A stretch of DNA of 64,000 bases from Paenisporosarcina indica (GTDB lineage: Bacteria; Bacillota; Bacilli; Bacillales_A; Planococcaceae), in contig NZ_MPTA01000001.1 in the NCBI RefSeq assembly GCF_001939075.1, positions 558,001-622,000 of the forward strand, written 5' to 3'. Under the pieces are notes generated by a model. The model ran no database searches. It saw only the letters and a list, made by a program, of their open reading frames with translations, and was not told the origin of the DNA. The position numbers were made by a program, and so were the translations under genes. The first letter of the stretch is position 1. Every line of letters starts with the position of its first letter. This document shows positions 28,043-36,964 of the stretch, piece after piece.

Positions 28043-29296
28043 ATGGAAATTAGTCAACAATTTATTAAAGCAATCGAAAATGGCGATATACAAACGGTCC
28101 AATCCCTAATTGAACCATTACAACTTGCAAGCGAACCAGAATTTCAATATGAAATTGCTAATATGCTCGTGCAAGCTGGCTATTTGAAGGAAGGCCAGCA
28201 AGTACTTGAACACCTACAATTCCTATTTCCGGAAGAAGCGCAATTAAAAATAGATCGAGCACAAGTGCTAATGGAGATTAATGAAGAAGATGAGGCTCTC
28301 TTGTTGTTGACAAGCATTGAAGAACATGCAGATGAATATCCTCAAGCTCTTTTAAGTTTAGCTGATTATTACCAAATGCAAGGATATTACGAAGTTGCTG
28401 AGCAAAAAATTAATCAAGCGCTCGCTTTATTGCCAGAGGAACCATTATTGATTTTTGCAAAGGCTGAATTGTTGCTTGAAACGGGAAAATATTTAGAATC
28501 TGTCCGTTTATATGAAAATTTGAAAGGACAAATGGATGAAATTGCCGGAATTCGTTTATCTGAACGCTTAGCTGAGGCGTATAGTGCTGGAGCGGCATTT
28601 GAGGATGCGATTCCCTATTACGAAGAATCTTTATCTGACCACGTGACACCAGACTTGTTGTTTGGGCTCGCATATGCTGCTTTTCAAGCTGGCCGGTATG
28701 AAATGTCTGTACGTAAGTTGAATGAAGTAAAAACATTGGACCCAGACTATTTTTCAGCCTATTTATTGTTGGCACAAGCATACAGCATGGTAGAAGACAA
28801 TCAACAAGCATACGATGCAATATTAGAAGGTTTAAGACGTGATGAGTATGATAAAGAGTTGTATTTGTTCGCTGGTAAATTGGCTTTGAAATTAGGAAGA
28901 ACCACGGAAGCTGAGCAACATCTACGACAAGCAATTACATTAGATCCCGAATATATGGAAGCGACAATCACACTTGTAGCTTATCTTCATGCCGCAGAAA
29001 AAGATGAAGAAGTCATTGAATTAGTGGAATTAATTTCACATAATCAAGATGATTGGTCAGCATTATATCCCTTCGCAGCCGATGCATATGCCAAAGAAGA
29101 AAATTTTCAATGTGCATATGAATTTTATTCTTTGGCATATACTGACCATAAGGAAGACCCAGTTTTCATGGAAAAATACGCTTATTTTCTATTACAAGAA
29201 GGAAAACGTGAGGAAGCTCTAGAAATAAGTAAGCAACTAGCTGTTTTGCAACCAAATGAGGAAAGATGGCAAGAAGTGATTGAATCTTTGTCTTGA
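28043..29296 (+). CDS. ypiA: YpiA, tetratricopeptide repeat protein
   Basis: 417 residues from ATG 28043 (GGGTGA five bases upstream; ATG 28040 is too close). Almost the whole length is built of about ten TPR-like helical pairs with the usual Ala/Gly/Tyr spacing, for example [22 protein letters not shown] and [17 protein letters not shown]. No catalytic motif. Function is unknown; the family sits beside ypiB and qcrABC in Bacillales. ypiB follows after 13 bases. Confidence 0.88.
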   Translation: MEISQQFIKAIENGDIQTVQSLIEPLQLASEPEFQYEIANMLVQAGYLKEGQQVLEHLQFLFPEEAQLKIDRAQVLMEINEEDEALLLLTSIEEHADEYPQALLSLADYYQMQGYYEVAEQKINQALALLPEEPLLIFAKAELLLETGKYLESVRLYENLKGQMDEIAGIRLSERLAEAYSAGAAFEDAIPYYEESLSDHVTPDLLFGLAYAAFQAGRYEMSVRKLNEVKTLDPDYFSAYLLLAQAYSMVEDNQQAYDAILEGLRRDEYDKELYLFAGKLALKLGRTTEAEQHLRQAITLDPEYMEATITLVAYLHAAEKDEEVIELVELISHNQDDWSALYPFAADAYAKEENFQCAYEFYSLAYTDHKEDPVFMEKYAYFLLQEGKREEALEISKQLAVLQPNEERWQEVIESLS

Positions 29297-29309
29297 AAGG
29301 AGGAGGAGT

Positions 29310-29864
29310 ATGACCGCATCTGTTTCTGTGACGGAAAAGAAAGAATTTGTTCGTTGGTTTTTGAAACGATATCAAATGAAACGTCGGGAATGCGTTTGGA
29401 TCCTCAATTATTTATTAAGCCATGATGATTTGCTTCAAAAAGTGCATTTTGTTGAGGAAGCTCATTATTGCCCTAGAGCAATGGTGATGTCTGTGACTGA
29501 ATCAAATGGTGTCCCGTTTCGCTTTTACAAAGGAAACTTAATGACTGCAGATGCTGAAAAGTCTTTTCACGATTTGCGTTTACATCCAAATGAAGATATG
29601 TTTATTCAGTTGAACTTTCCAAATGTCCCACCAAGTTCGGAATATTTAGCGGTATTAGAAGAAAATCCATTTATGCCAAAATTTTTGCATATAAATGATA
29701 AAGATCGGCAGATAGCTGAAGAAGTACTGAAAATAAGCATGGATTCATTTAGAGAAGAACATATATTAAAACAAATAGATGCAGCTTTAGATGCTAATAA
29801 TAAAGAAAGATTTTTTGAGCTATCTAAACTGTTACAAGTGATGAAAGAGCCATCTAAATCTTAA
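29310..29864 (+). CDS. ypiB: YpiB, UPF0302 family protein
   Basis: 184 residues from ATG 29310, preceded by AAAGGAGGAGG. The N-terminal [30 protein letters not shown] region and the central [19 protein letters not shown] segment match the UPF0302/YpiB family. No known catalytic motif. In B. subtilis it lies with ypiA and ypiF upstream of qcrABC. An intrinsic terminator follows the stop directly. Confidence 0.88.
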   Translation: MTASVSVTEKKEFVRWFLKRYQMKRRECVWILNYLLSHDDLLQKVHFVEEAHYCPRAMVMSVTESNGVPFRFYKGNLMTADAEKSFHDLRLHPNEDMFIQLNFPNVPPSSEYLAVLEENPFMPKFLHINDKDRQIAEEVLKISMDSFREEHILKQIDAALDANNKERFFELSKLLQVMKEPSKS

Positions 29865-29893
29865 CTTCATCGTACATACGATGAAGTTTTTTG
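29863..29893 (+). terminator. Terminator between ypiB and ypiF
   Basis: AACTTCATCGT (29863-29873) pairs with ACGATGAAGTT (29878-29888) across a four-base loop, followed by T residues. It should reduce read-through into ypiF. Confidence 0.85.
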
Positions 29894-29911
29894 TTGAGGG
29901 GAAATGAAGAA

Positions 29912-30364
29912 ATGTATTGGAATTCAAAAGATATTAGTGTTTTTTTAGAACAAAAAGAATTTGTTGATACTGCGGTCATTCCATTATTACTAATTGATGG
30001 ACAAGCCAGCCAACTTAAACAAAGTGCATCAAGTGCTGAATTTTTAATGGCGCTAACAGCGTTTATTGAGAAGCAATTTAAGGGTAGAATAGTATTGATG
30101 CCACCTGTTTCGTATACAAAACAGGCAAATCGTCAACTATTGGGAAATGAATGGAAAGACTTGTTGAAAGAAGCTGGTTTTAAACACTTGTTTTTTGTAT
30201 CATGTGATATGTATTGGGCGACAGAAGCGAATGATTTAAACGTTATCTTTACCCCATCTATTCCATTAGAACATATGGATCAAAAATTGCGTCAAACCGT
30301 ATTAGACGATCAATTAAGACAAATAATACCAGTGTTTGCTAAGCGATGGTCCGAAACGACTTAA
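29912..30364 (+). CDS. ypiF: YpiF-like protein (DUF2487)
   Basis: 150 residues from ATG 29912, with GAGGGGA eight bases upstream; the longer frame starts at TTG codons inside the terminator tail. It is cytoplasmic, with no membrane segment. Length, the opening MYWNSKDISVFLEQKEFVDTAVIPLL and position before qcrA match B. subtilis YpiF (DUF2487). Function is unknown; a link with the bc complex is only inferred from conserved neighbourhood. Confidence 0.82.
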   Translation: MYWNSKDISVFLEQKEFVDTAVIPLLLIDGQASQLKQSASSAEFLMALTAFIEKQFKGRIVLMPPVSYTKQANRQLLGNEWKDLLKEAGFKHLFFVSCDMYWATEANDLNVIFTPSIPLEHMDQKLRQTVLDDQLRQIIPVFAKRWSETT

Positions 30365-30412
30365 TAAGCGTCAAGAAATGTTCAAAAAGTATCGTTTGAT
30401 GGCATTGGAATA

Positions 30413-30441
30413 TTGACCTTCCTTTTTTATTGAGCTATCAT
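30413..30441 (+). promoter_or_regulatory. Putative sigma-A promoter of qcrABC
   Basis: TTGACC (30413-30418), 17-base spacer, TATCAT (30436-30441), about 75 bases before the qcrA start. Confidence 0.65.
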
Positions 30442-30516
30442 AGAACTGTCCTAGTTTTACTATTTTGTACAAATATGTCCGGTTGGACTGACCTTTAAGT
30501 TAGAGGGGGGAAAAAC

Positions 30517-31020
30517 ATGAGTAACAATCGTGTATCTAGACGTCAATTCCTAAACTATACATTGATGGGTGTAGGTGGATTCATGGCTGCGGGAATGATG
30601 ATGCCGATGGTGCGTTTTGCTGTCGATCCAGTATTGCAAAAAGCTGGAGGCGGTGACTTTATACCAACAGCAAAAAAAGTGGCAGATATCACTAATGTAC
30701 CAGAACGCGTAGACTTTTCCTTTGAACAAGTTGATGCATGGTATACATCGGAAGTAACAAGTACGGCTTGGGTTTACAAAGAAGGCAACTCTATTATTGC
30801 GTTATCTCCAGTATGTAAACATTTAGGCTGTACAGTGAACTGGGCTGGTAGTCCAGATCATCCAGAGCAATTCTTCTGTCCTTGTCACGCTGGCCGTTAT
30901 GAGAAAAACGGTAAAAACATAAAAGGTACACCACCTCTTGGTCCATTGGATGAGTTTGAAGTGAAAGAGCAAGACGGTCTGTTGTATATCGGAAAAACAC
31001 GACCAAATACATTAGTTTAA
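30517..31020 (+). CDS. qcrA: Menaquinol:cytochrome c reductase iron-sulfur (Rieske) subunit
   Basis: 167 residues. The N terminus SRRQFLNYTLMGVGGFMAAGMMM has a twin-Arg-like RRQFL segment and a membrane anchor. The Rieske 2Fe-2S motifs are CKHLGC and CPCHAGRYE (two Cys and two His ligands). It passes electrons from menaquinol to the cytochrome c domain on the outer membrane face. AGAGGGGGG precedes the ATG. qcrB and qcrC follow. Confidence 0.97.
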   Translation: MSNNRVSRRQFLNYTLMGVGGFMAAGMMMPMVRFAVDPVLQKAGGGDFIPTAKKVADITNVPERVDFSFEQVDAWYTSEVTSTAWVYKEGNSIIALSPVCKHLGCTVNWAGSPDHPEQFFCPCHAGRYEKNGKNIKGTPPLGPLDEFEVKEQDGLLYIGKTRPNTLV

Positions 31021-31039
31021 GTTAGGGGGTACGACGTCA

Positions 31040-31714
31040 GTGCTAAATAAAATCTATGATTGGGTCGATGAACGTCTGGATATTACTCCTATTTGGCGTG
31101 ATATTGCAGATCATGAAGTTCCAGAGCACGTAAACCCTGCACACCATTTTTCTGCATTCGTTTATTGTTTCGGGGGGTTAACGTTCTTCGTCACAGTGAT
31201 TCAAATTCTATCAGGTATGTTTTTAACAATGTACTATACACCTGATATTGAAAATGCATGGAAATCAGTTTACTACTTACAAAATGAAGTAGCATTCGGT
31301 GAAATTGTGCGTGGTATGCATCACTGGGGAGCTTCTCTAGTAATCGTGATGATATTCCTACATACATTACGTGTATTCTTTACAGGTTCTTATAAAAAAC
31401 CACGTGAACTTAACTGGGTAGTCGGCGTATTAATCTTCGGCGTTATGTTAGGATTAGGTTTCACAGGTTATCTACTTCCTTGGGATATGAAAGCGTTATT
31501 TGCAACGAAAGTAGGTATTGAAATTGCAGCATCTGTACCATTTATCGGTGGTGCAATTAAAACCTTGTTAGCCGGAGATGCAACTATTCTTGGTGCACAA
31601 ACGTTAACACGATTCTTTGCGATTCATGTATTCTTCTTACCAGCTGCTTTGCTTGGGTTGCTTGCAGCGCATTTCATTATGATTCGTAAACAAGGTATTT
31701 CAGGACCGTTGTAA
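31040..31714 (+). CDS. qcrB: Menaquinol:cytochrome c reductase cytochrome b subunit
   Basis: 224 residues, the short cytochrome b6-type subunit. About four transmembrane helices; haem-ligand histidines lie in MHHWGASLVIVMIFLHTLRVF and in FFAIHVFFLPAALLGLLAAHFIM. The opening MLNKIYDWVDERLDITP is the family start. The GTG at 31040 follows AGGGGG about eleven bases upstream. Integral membrane protein of the bc complex, carrying the quinol site with QcrC. Confidence 0.97.
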   Translation: MLNKIYDWVDERLDITPIWRDIADHEVPEHVNPAHHFSAFVYCFGGLTFFVTVIQILSGMFLTMYYTPDIENAWKSVYYLQNEVAFGEIVRGMHHWGASLVIVMIFLHTLRVFFTGSYKKPRELNWVVGVLIFGVMLGLGFTGYLLPWDMKALFATKVGIEIAASVPFIGGAIKTLLAGDATILGAQTLTRFFAIHVFFLPAALLGLLAAHFIMIRKQGISGPL

Positions 31715-31754
31715 GTAACAGCGTCTTTGATAATTTCTAAAAGGAGGGGACACT

Positions 31755-32519
31755 ATGCATCGCGGAAAAGGGATGAAATTTGTCGGGGATTCTCGTATAC
31801 CAGCTACACGTACGTCTAGAATTCCACGTGACTATTCCGAGTATCCGGGTAAAACAGAAGCTTTCTGGCCTAACTTTTTATTAAAAGAATGGTTAGTTGG
31901 TGCTGTTTTCTTAATCGGTTATCTGATATTAACTGTTGCACATCCATCACCACTTGAACGTCAAGCGGATCCAACAGACACAGGGTATATTCCATTACCA
32001 GACTGGTATTTCTTATTCTTGTATCAATTACTTAAATATGAATTTGCTTCAGGTCCATATAACGTGATTGGAGCAATTATTGTTCCTGGACTAGCATTTG
32101 GAGCATTAATGCTTGCACCATTTATGGATAAAGGACCTGAACGCCGTCCATTTAAACGACCTTTACCAACAGGATTTATGTTGCTTGCAATTGCAGGTAT
32201 CATGTTCTTAACTTGGGAATCGGTTGCTAACCATGACTGGGAAGCAGCGAAAGCTCAAGGTGAAATTCGTGAAGAAGCACAATTCGATACAACAGCCGAA
32301 GGGTATACACTTTACGAAGCTTCATCTTGTATCCAATGTCATGGTAACGCGTTCGAGGGTGGTCTTGGACCAAGTTTAGCTACTACAGCCTACACTGCTG
32401 AAGAAATTGCAGACATAGCAGTACACGGTATCGGCACAATGCCTCCAGATCAATGGAAAGGCAGCGATGAAGATTTACAAAAATTAGCTACCTTCATTGA
32501 CGAATTAAGTCCAGAATAA
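31755..32519 (+). CDS. qcrC: Menaquinol:cytochrome c reductase subunit IV-cytochrome c fusion
   Basis: 254 residues. The first ~150 form the subunit IV part of cytochrome b, with about three membrane helices and the quinol-site segment PLPDWYFLFLYQLLKYE. The C terminus is a cytochrome c domain with the CxxCH haem motif CIQCH near residue 194 and a distal Met in GTMPPDQW. This subunit IV-cytochrome c fusion is characteristic of Bacillus-type bc complexes. AAAGGAGGGG precedes the ATG. A terminator follows. Confidence 0.97.
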   Translation: MHRGKGMKFVGDSRIPATRTSRIPRDYSEYPGKTEAFWPNFLLKEWLVGAVFLIGYLILTVAHPSPLERQADPTDTGYIPLPDWYFLFLYQLLKYEFASGPYNVIGAIIVPGLAFGALMLAPFMDKGPERRPFKRPLPTGFMLLAIAGIMFLTWESVANHDWEAAKAQGEIREEAQFDTTAEGYTLYEASSCIQCHGNAFEGGLGPSLATTAYTAEEIADIAVHGIGTMPPDQWKGSDEDLQKLATFIDELSPE

Positions 32520-32525
32520 TGCTAG

Positions 32526-32554
32526 AAAAGAGTCAGGAAACTGGCTCTTTTTTT
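32526..32554 (+). terminator. Terminator after qcrC
   Basis: AAAGAGTCAG pairs with CTGGCTCTTT (one wobble) across a four-base loop, followed by a T run. Confidence 0.8.
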
Positions 32555-32576
32555 GTACATAAGGAGTCGTATTTTA

Positions 32577-33173
32577 GTGAATCTCATAATCACTCAAATT
32601 AAATTTTTATTATTTAATCGAACATTTATGTGGCTGTTGCTAATTGTTAATATCGTCGGTACGGCATATGGATATTATTGGTATAAATGGCAACTTGAGA
32701 TTACTGACCCAATATTTTTAATTTTTGTTCCAGATAGTCCCACGGCAAGTCTATTTTTTTCCATTGCATTACTGGGATGGTTATTAGGGAAACATTTTAA
32801 ATTAATCGAAGCACTTGCATTAATCACTTTAGTCAAATATGGATTATGGGCAGTCGTTATGAATATTTGGACTCAGTTTGAAGCGGGTCCAATTGGTTTT
32901 GTTGGCTGGATGTTAGTTGTCAGTCATTTTGCAATGGCCGTTCAAGCCGTATTGTATATGTCTAAATATAAATTCACATGGATTCATATTCTAATTGCTT
33001 CAATATGGACAATCCATAATGACGTCATCGACTATGTATTTGGTCAAATGCCCATTTACAGAAGTCTAAGTGAACATACTCAAGCTATTGGGTATTTTAC
33101 TTTTTGGCTATCAATCGCTTCCATTGCACTTGCGATCTACGTCGCTAATTCGTCACCCGTTAAAAAAACCTGA
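32577..33173 (+). CDS. ypjA: YpjA, DUF1405 membrane protein
   Basis: 198 residues from GTG 32577 (AAGGAG ten bases upstream); the longer frame starts at a TTG inside the terminator tail. Six or so hydrophobic helices, with IWTIHNDVIDYVFGQMP near the C terminus, a conserved-looking His-Asn-Asp cluster. Length and position after qcrC match B. subtilis YpjA. Function unknown. ypjB, its usual neighbour, is absent. Confidence 0.82.
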   Translation: MNLIITQIKFLLFNRTFMWLLLIVNIVGTAYGYYWYKWQLEITDPIFLIFVPDSPTASLFFSIALLGWLLGKHFKLIEALALITLVKYGLWAVVMNIWTQFEAGPIGFVGWMLVVSHFAMAVQAVLYMSKYKFTWIHILIASIWTIHNDVIDYVFGQMPIYRSLSEHTQAIGYFTFWLSIASIALAIYVANSSPVKKT

Positions 33174-33697
33174 CAAAATGTCGCCAGGTACTTTATTTCG
33201 ATTGAAAACTTCTAAGGGTCATTGTCACATCAATGTTCTCAGGTCGCTATGGATGCGTCAATATTGCCCCTTGATTTAAACAAAAAAGAGATGGATGCGG
33301 GCCAGTAGGCATCCGTCTCTCGCTTGTATCCCCAATTTGAACAGTAAGTTTTATTGTGGCAACTAAAGAGTTGTTATATACCTTTATCTAACAATTGGTC
33401 GAAGATGAAATTTCGATATCCCACGGCTCATCTTTTTACAGGAAGTGTCGATTATCTAGTACCCAAATTTTAAAAAATTGCACGAAACTTTCTAGAGCTA
33501 TTAGAGATCTAACGTAATATGGTATCTACTGCTAGTAATTCGATAGACTTTAACGTATTTAGAATAGGAAAAGATTTGAACACTGGGTTCGTGGTAGTTT
33601 CAAGTCTCTTTCTCATATTTTACTAAACCAAAATAGTTGCCCAAATTCCTTCTGACATATAAAATTAGCGGTAGATAGATATAGGAGGATGGTCCAT
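33174..33697. other. ypjA-yugP intergenic region, 520 bases without a supported gene
   Basis: It holds a hairpin at 33281-33320 that works as a terminator only on the minus strand, and a degenerate repeat (33560-33599) shared with 14963-15002. No frame gives a recognisable protein. In B. subtilis ypjB occupies this position. Together these suggest remnants of lost or inserted sequence. Confidence 0.45.
33281..33320 (-). terminator. Minus-strand intrinsic terminator without an assigned gene
   Basis: AGAGATGGATGC (33287-33298) pairs with GCATCCGTCTCT (33309-33320, one wobble). The A-run at 33282-33287 gives a U tail only for leftward transcription. Confidence 0.55.
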
Positions 33698-34375
33698 TTG
33701 GAAATTCTGATCTACTTTGCCGTAATACTGATAATCCCACTTTACGCGCAATTCAAAGTTAAACGTACGTATAAAAAATACTCGAAAGTACGATCAACTT
33801 CGGGCATGACCGGTGCTCAAGTAGCTCGTTTAATTTTAGATCAAAATGGTTTGCGTGATGTACAAGTAGTTGAAAGTCGAGGTTTTCTTAGCGATCACTA
33901 CAATCCAATGACAAAAATTGTAGCTTTATCTTCACATAATTTTCATGAGGCAAGTGTTGCAGGTACTGCAATTGCAGCTCATGAGGTTGGGCATGCTATC
34001 CAGCATAAAGAGGCATACTCCTTCCTGAAAATACGACATATGTTAGTGCCTGTAGCCAATATTTCATCAAATGCATCGTGGGTTTTTGTAATGATCGGGA
34101 TATTTGCACAAATGTCCGGTTTATTACTTCTAGGTATAGTTTTACTTGGTGTAGGTGTTGTCTTCCAAATAGTGACGTTACCAGTTGAATTCAATGCCTC
34201 AAATCGTGCAATGACTCAAATTGTGTCACATGGGGTTATTCGCAATGAAGAAGAACGCTATGCTCGTAAAGTATTAAATGCTGCGGCAATGACTTATGTA
34301 GCTGCAACAGCAGTGGCTGTTTTTGAATTATTGCGTTTGATTCTCATCTTTACGGGAATGAATCGAAACGAATAG
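33698..34375 (+). CDS. YugP-family zinc metallopeptidase
   Basis: 225 residues from TTG 33698; AGGAGG (33683-33688) touches the ATG at 33689, so the TTG nine bases away is preferred. An N-terminal membrane helix, the zinc-binding HEVGHAIQ motif at about residue 100, and two or three further membrane helices match the YugP neutral zinc metallopeptidase family. It is predicted membrane-embedded with the active site near the surface. The substrate is unknown. Confidence 0.85.
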   Translation: MEILIYFAVILIIPLYAQFKVKRTYKKYSKVRSTSGMTGAQVARLILDQNGLRDVQVVESRGFLSDHYNPMTKIVALSSHNFHEASVAGTAIAAHEVGHAIQHKEAYSFLKIRHMLVPVANISSNASWVFVMIGIFAQMSGLLLLGIVLLGVGVVFQIVTLPVEFNASNRAMTQIVSHGVIRNEEERYARKVLNAAAMTYVAATAVAVFELLRLILIFTGMNRNE

Positions 34376-34418
34376 AAAAAAACTCACGAGCATGAACAAC
34401 ATGCTTCGTGAGTTTTTT
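34376..34418. terminator. Bidirectional terminator between the YugP gene and ypjC
   Basis: AAAAAACTCACGA...GCATG pairs with CATGC...TCGTGAGTTTTTT across a short loop, with A and T runs on both sides. It serves the two convergent genes. Confidence 0.85.
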
Positions 34419-35286
34419 AATCTATTGGGCGTTTTTGTTCGTCAAGTGTAAAACCTTCACCCATAACATCATGTACTTCAGTTACTGATACAAATGCATG
34501 TGGGTCAATGGAATTAATAATATTTTTCAGTCTCACTATTTCATTTTTGCCGACAACACAATATATGACTTCACGGTTGTCCTTCGTGAAATGGCCATAC
34601 CCACGAAGGACCGTGACGCCGCGGTCCATTTCTTCCGCAATCCGATCGGCAATTTCACCCTGGAACTCAGAGATGATGAAAGCGCCACGAGCGGCATAAG
34701 CTCCTTCTTGAACAAAATCAATGACACGTGCCCCGATGAATACAGCTACAAGCGTGTACATCATTGAGCGGGAATTCAAAAATGTCAGCCAAGACACAAA
34801 TATAACGACTGCGTCAAACATAAACATTGTTTTTCCCATGCTCCAACCAAGATATTTATGTGCAAGACGGGCAATGATATCAACCCCACCAGTCGTACCG
34901 CCATATCTGAATATAATCCCTAGTCCTATACCGATAAATACTCCGGCAAATAGCGCGGCCAAAAACAAATCATCCTGGATATGAATATCGAATTCGTATA
35001 TTTGGAAAATTTTCAAAAATACAGAGACAGAAACTGTTCCAATTATTGTATAAACAAAAACTTTCTGCCCAAGAAGACGCCATCCAAGGAAAAACATTGG
35101 TATATTTAATACCAAATTCATTATTGCTGGATCTAAATTGAATTCGAAAAACAAAATTAATGTTATTCCGCTAAAACCACCTTCACCTAAATGGTTTTGT
35201 ATATTAAAGTGTAGGAAACCAAAGCTGAAAATTGCAGAACCAAGCATAATGAATAATACATTTTTTAGTTTAATGCCTTTAAGCAT
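34417..35286 (-). CDS. ypjC: YpjC, YitT family membrane protein (DUF2179)
   Basis: 289 residues from ATG 35286, with GGGGTGG four bases upstream on the minus strand; the longer frame has no support and B. subtilis YpjC is about 290 residues. Five to six membrane helices (FIMLGSAIFSFGFLHF, GGTTGGVDIIARL region) precede a soluble C-terminal DUF2179 domain with GVTVLRGYGHFTKDNREVIYCVV. Transport function is not established. Transcribed divergently from ypjD. Confidence 0.88.
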   Translation of the reverse strand: MLKGIKLKNVLFIMLGSAIFSFGFLHFNIQNHLGEGGFSGITLILFFEFNLDPAIMNLVLNIPMFFLGWRLLGQKVFVYTIIGTVSVSVFLKIFQIYEFDIHIQDDLFLAALFAGVFIGIGLGIIFRYGGTTGGVDIIARLAHKYLGWSMGKTMFMFDAVVIFVSWLTFLNSRSMMYTLVAVFIGARVIDFVQEGAYAARGAFIISEFQGEIADRIAEEMDRGVTVLRGYGHFTKDNREVIYCVVGKNEIVRLKNIINSIDPHAFVSVTEVHDVMGEGFTLDEQKRPID

Positions 35287-35394
35287 CGAACCACCCCATT
35301 TTCTAATAACTATCCTCTGGTAATTATCAATCATTTTCAGTCTTTTGACAACTGCATTCCTTATTATTAGGATAGTATGAGGAGCGTGAAACGA

Positions 35395-35727
35395 ATGAAT
35401 ACTCAAAAAACAATGAATACATTACAAAAAGAGGTCGACGATTACATTGGTCAGTTCAAAGAAGGGTATTTTCCTCCATTTGAAATGCTAGCAAGGATGA
35501 CGGAAGAGCTTGGTGAACTAGCGAGAGAAGTACAACATGTACATGGAATGAAAAAGAAAAAATCGACCGAAGCACAAAAGAGCATGGAGGAAGAACTAGG
35601 GGATTTATTGTTTGTTCTTATATGTTTTGCTAATGCTGAAAAGATTAATATGCAACAAGCTCATGACCGAGTAATGGAAAAATTTAAAGTTAGAGATCAG
35701 CACCGCTGGACATTGAAGGAGGAATAG
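35395..35727 (+). CDS. ypjD: YpjD, MazG-like nucleotide pyrophosphohydrolase
   Basis: 110 residues from ATG 35395 (GAGGAG ten bases upstream), matching B. subtilis YpjD in length. The MazG-type metal motifs are ExxE in EELGELAREV and the second EEELGDLLFVL, both with acidic ligands intact. Members hydrolyse noncanonical or damaged NTPs; the substrate is not determined here. dapB follows after two bases, starting a dapB-mgsA-bshA-cca-birA operon. Confidence 0.88.
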   Translation: MNTQKTMNTLQKEVDDYIGQFKEGYFPPFEMLARMTEELGELAREVQHVHGMKKKKSTEAQKSMEEELGDLLFVLICFANAEKINMQQAHDRVMEKFKVRDQHRWTLKEE

Positions 35728-35729
35728 AT

Positions 35730-36524
35730 ATGATACGAGTCGCAATAGGTGGCCCCCGAGGCAAGATGGGACAAGAAGCTGTACATACTGTAATGAAAAA
35801 TGAGAATATGGAGCTAGTAGCAGTTCTTGATCACAAAGAAATTGGGGAATCATTAAGTGAATCACCAGAATTTCCTGCTAGTTATGATGTACCCGTATTT
35901 TTGGATTTAGAAAGTTTGATCTTTACAATTAAGCCAGATGTCTTTGTCGATTTGACAACACCTCACCAAGTATTTGAACATACCACGATGTGTTTACAAC
36001 ATGGTGTTCGGCCTGTGATTGGAACGACTGGGTTTACTGATGAACAATTACAATATTGTACGACATTAGCGAAAAACAAAGATTTGGGTTGTATCATTGC
36101 CCCCAATTTTGCGATTGGTGCTGTGTTAATGATGAAATTTGCATCGTTGGCGGCAGCTTATTTTCCGGATGTGGAAATAATCGAAATGCATCATGATCAA
36201 AAACTGGATGCACCTTCTGGTACCGCTTATAAAACAGCTCAAATGATTGCTGAAGTACGTCCGACACATAAACAAGGTCACGTAGAGGAAAAAGAGACAT
36301 TACCTGGTGCAAGAGGGGCATCCTATGATGGGATACAAATACATAGTGTTCGTTTACCTGGCTTAATTGCTCACCAACAAGTGTTGTTTGGAGGAGATGG
36401 ACAACTCTTTACGCTACGACATGATTCATTTAACCGGCAATCATTTATGTCAGGTATATCATTTTCAATAAATCAAGTAATGGACTTGAAAGAGTTAATA
36501 TACGGACTAGAAAATATTTTATAA
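35730..36524 (+). CDS. dapB: 4-hydroxy-tetrahydrodipicolinate reductase
   Basis: 264 residues. The dinucleotide motif is GGPRGKMG, a variant of the more usual GxxGRMG. The catalytic region is EMHHDQKLDAPSGTA with the conserved His pair and Lys. It reduces HTPA to tetrahydrodipicolinate for lysine, peptidoglycan mDAP and, in sporulation, dipicolinate supply. AAGGAGGA precedes the ATG. Confidence 0.96.
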   Translation: MIRVAIGGPRGKMGQEAVHTVMKNENMELVAVLDHKEIGESLSESPEFPASYDVPVFLDLESLIFTIKPDVFVDLTTPHQVFEHTTMCLQHGVRPVIGTTGFTDEQLQYCTTLAKNKDLGCIIAPNFAIGAVLMMKFASLAAAYFPDVEIIEMHHDQKLDAPSGTAYKTAQMIAEVRPTHKQGHVEEKETLPGARGASYDGIQIHSVRLPGLIAHQQVLFGGDGQLFTLRHDSFNRQSFMSGISFSINQVMDLKELIYGLENIL

Positions 36525-36543
36525 GAGATAGGTTGGTGACCTC

Positions 36544-36948
36544 ATGAAAATTGCTTTAATTGCCCATGACCGTAAAAAAGATGACTTGATTCAGTTTGTG
36601 ACTGCTTATCGAAATATATTAGCTGAACATGAGCTATGTGCAACTGGGACAACTGGACAACGAATTATTGATGAAACAGGATTGTCTGTATTGAGATACC
36701 GATCTGGTCCACTAGGTGGAGACCAACAAATAGGAGCAATGGTAGCTCAAAATGCAATGGACATGATTATTTTCTTCCGTGATCCTTTAACAGCACAACC
36801 TCATGAGCCTGATGTGACAGCACTCATACGGTTATGTGATGTCTACCAAATTCCGTTAGCTACCAATATGGGCACAGCTGAAGTTTTATTAAAAGGTTTA
36901 CAAGAAGGATTTATCGACTGGCGATTATTGGAAGGTAGACGATCATAA
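36544..36948 (+). CDS. mgsA: Methylglyoxal synthase
   Basis: 134 residues. Family motifs [35 protein letters not shown] and FFRDPL (catalytic Asp) are present. It converts dihydroxyacetone phosphate to methylglyoxal, a bypass of lower glycolysis under phosphate limitation. It lies next to bacillithiol synthesis; in B. subtilis bshB1 follows, but here bshA follows directly after 16 bases. Confidence 0.96.
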   Translation: MKIALIAHDRKKDDLIQFVTAYRNILAEHELCATGTTGQRIIDETGLSVLRYRSGPLGGDQQIGAMVAQNAMDMIIFFRDPLTAQPHEPDVTALIRLCDVYQIPLATNMGTAEVLLKGLQEGFIDWRLLEGRRS

Positions 36949-36964
36949 GAAAGGAAGTGGCATC

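Noticed and set aside
28410-28934. 174-codon minus-strand frame inside ypiA
   Set aside because: It is antisense to a TPR gene, has no homology I recognise and no ribosome site.
34498-35323. Plus-strand frames opposite ypjC
   Set aside because: They are antisense to a good YitT-family gene and have no independent support.
35345-35373. TTGACA-17-TAGGAT as ypjD promoter
   Set aside because: The start would fall at about 35380, inside the GAGGAG ribosome site (35379-35384), leaving almost no leader.
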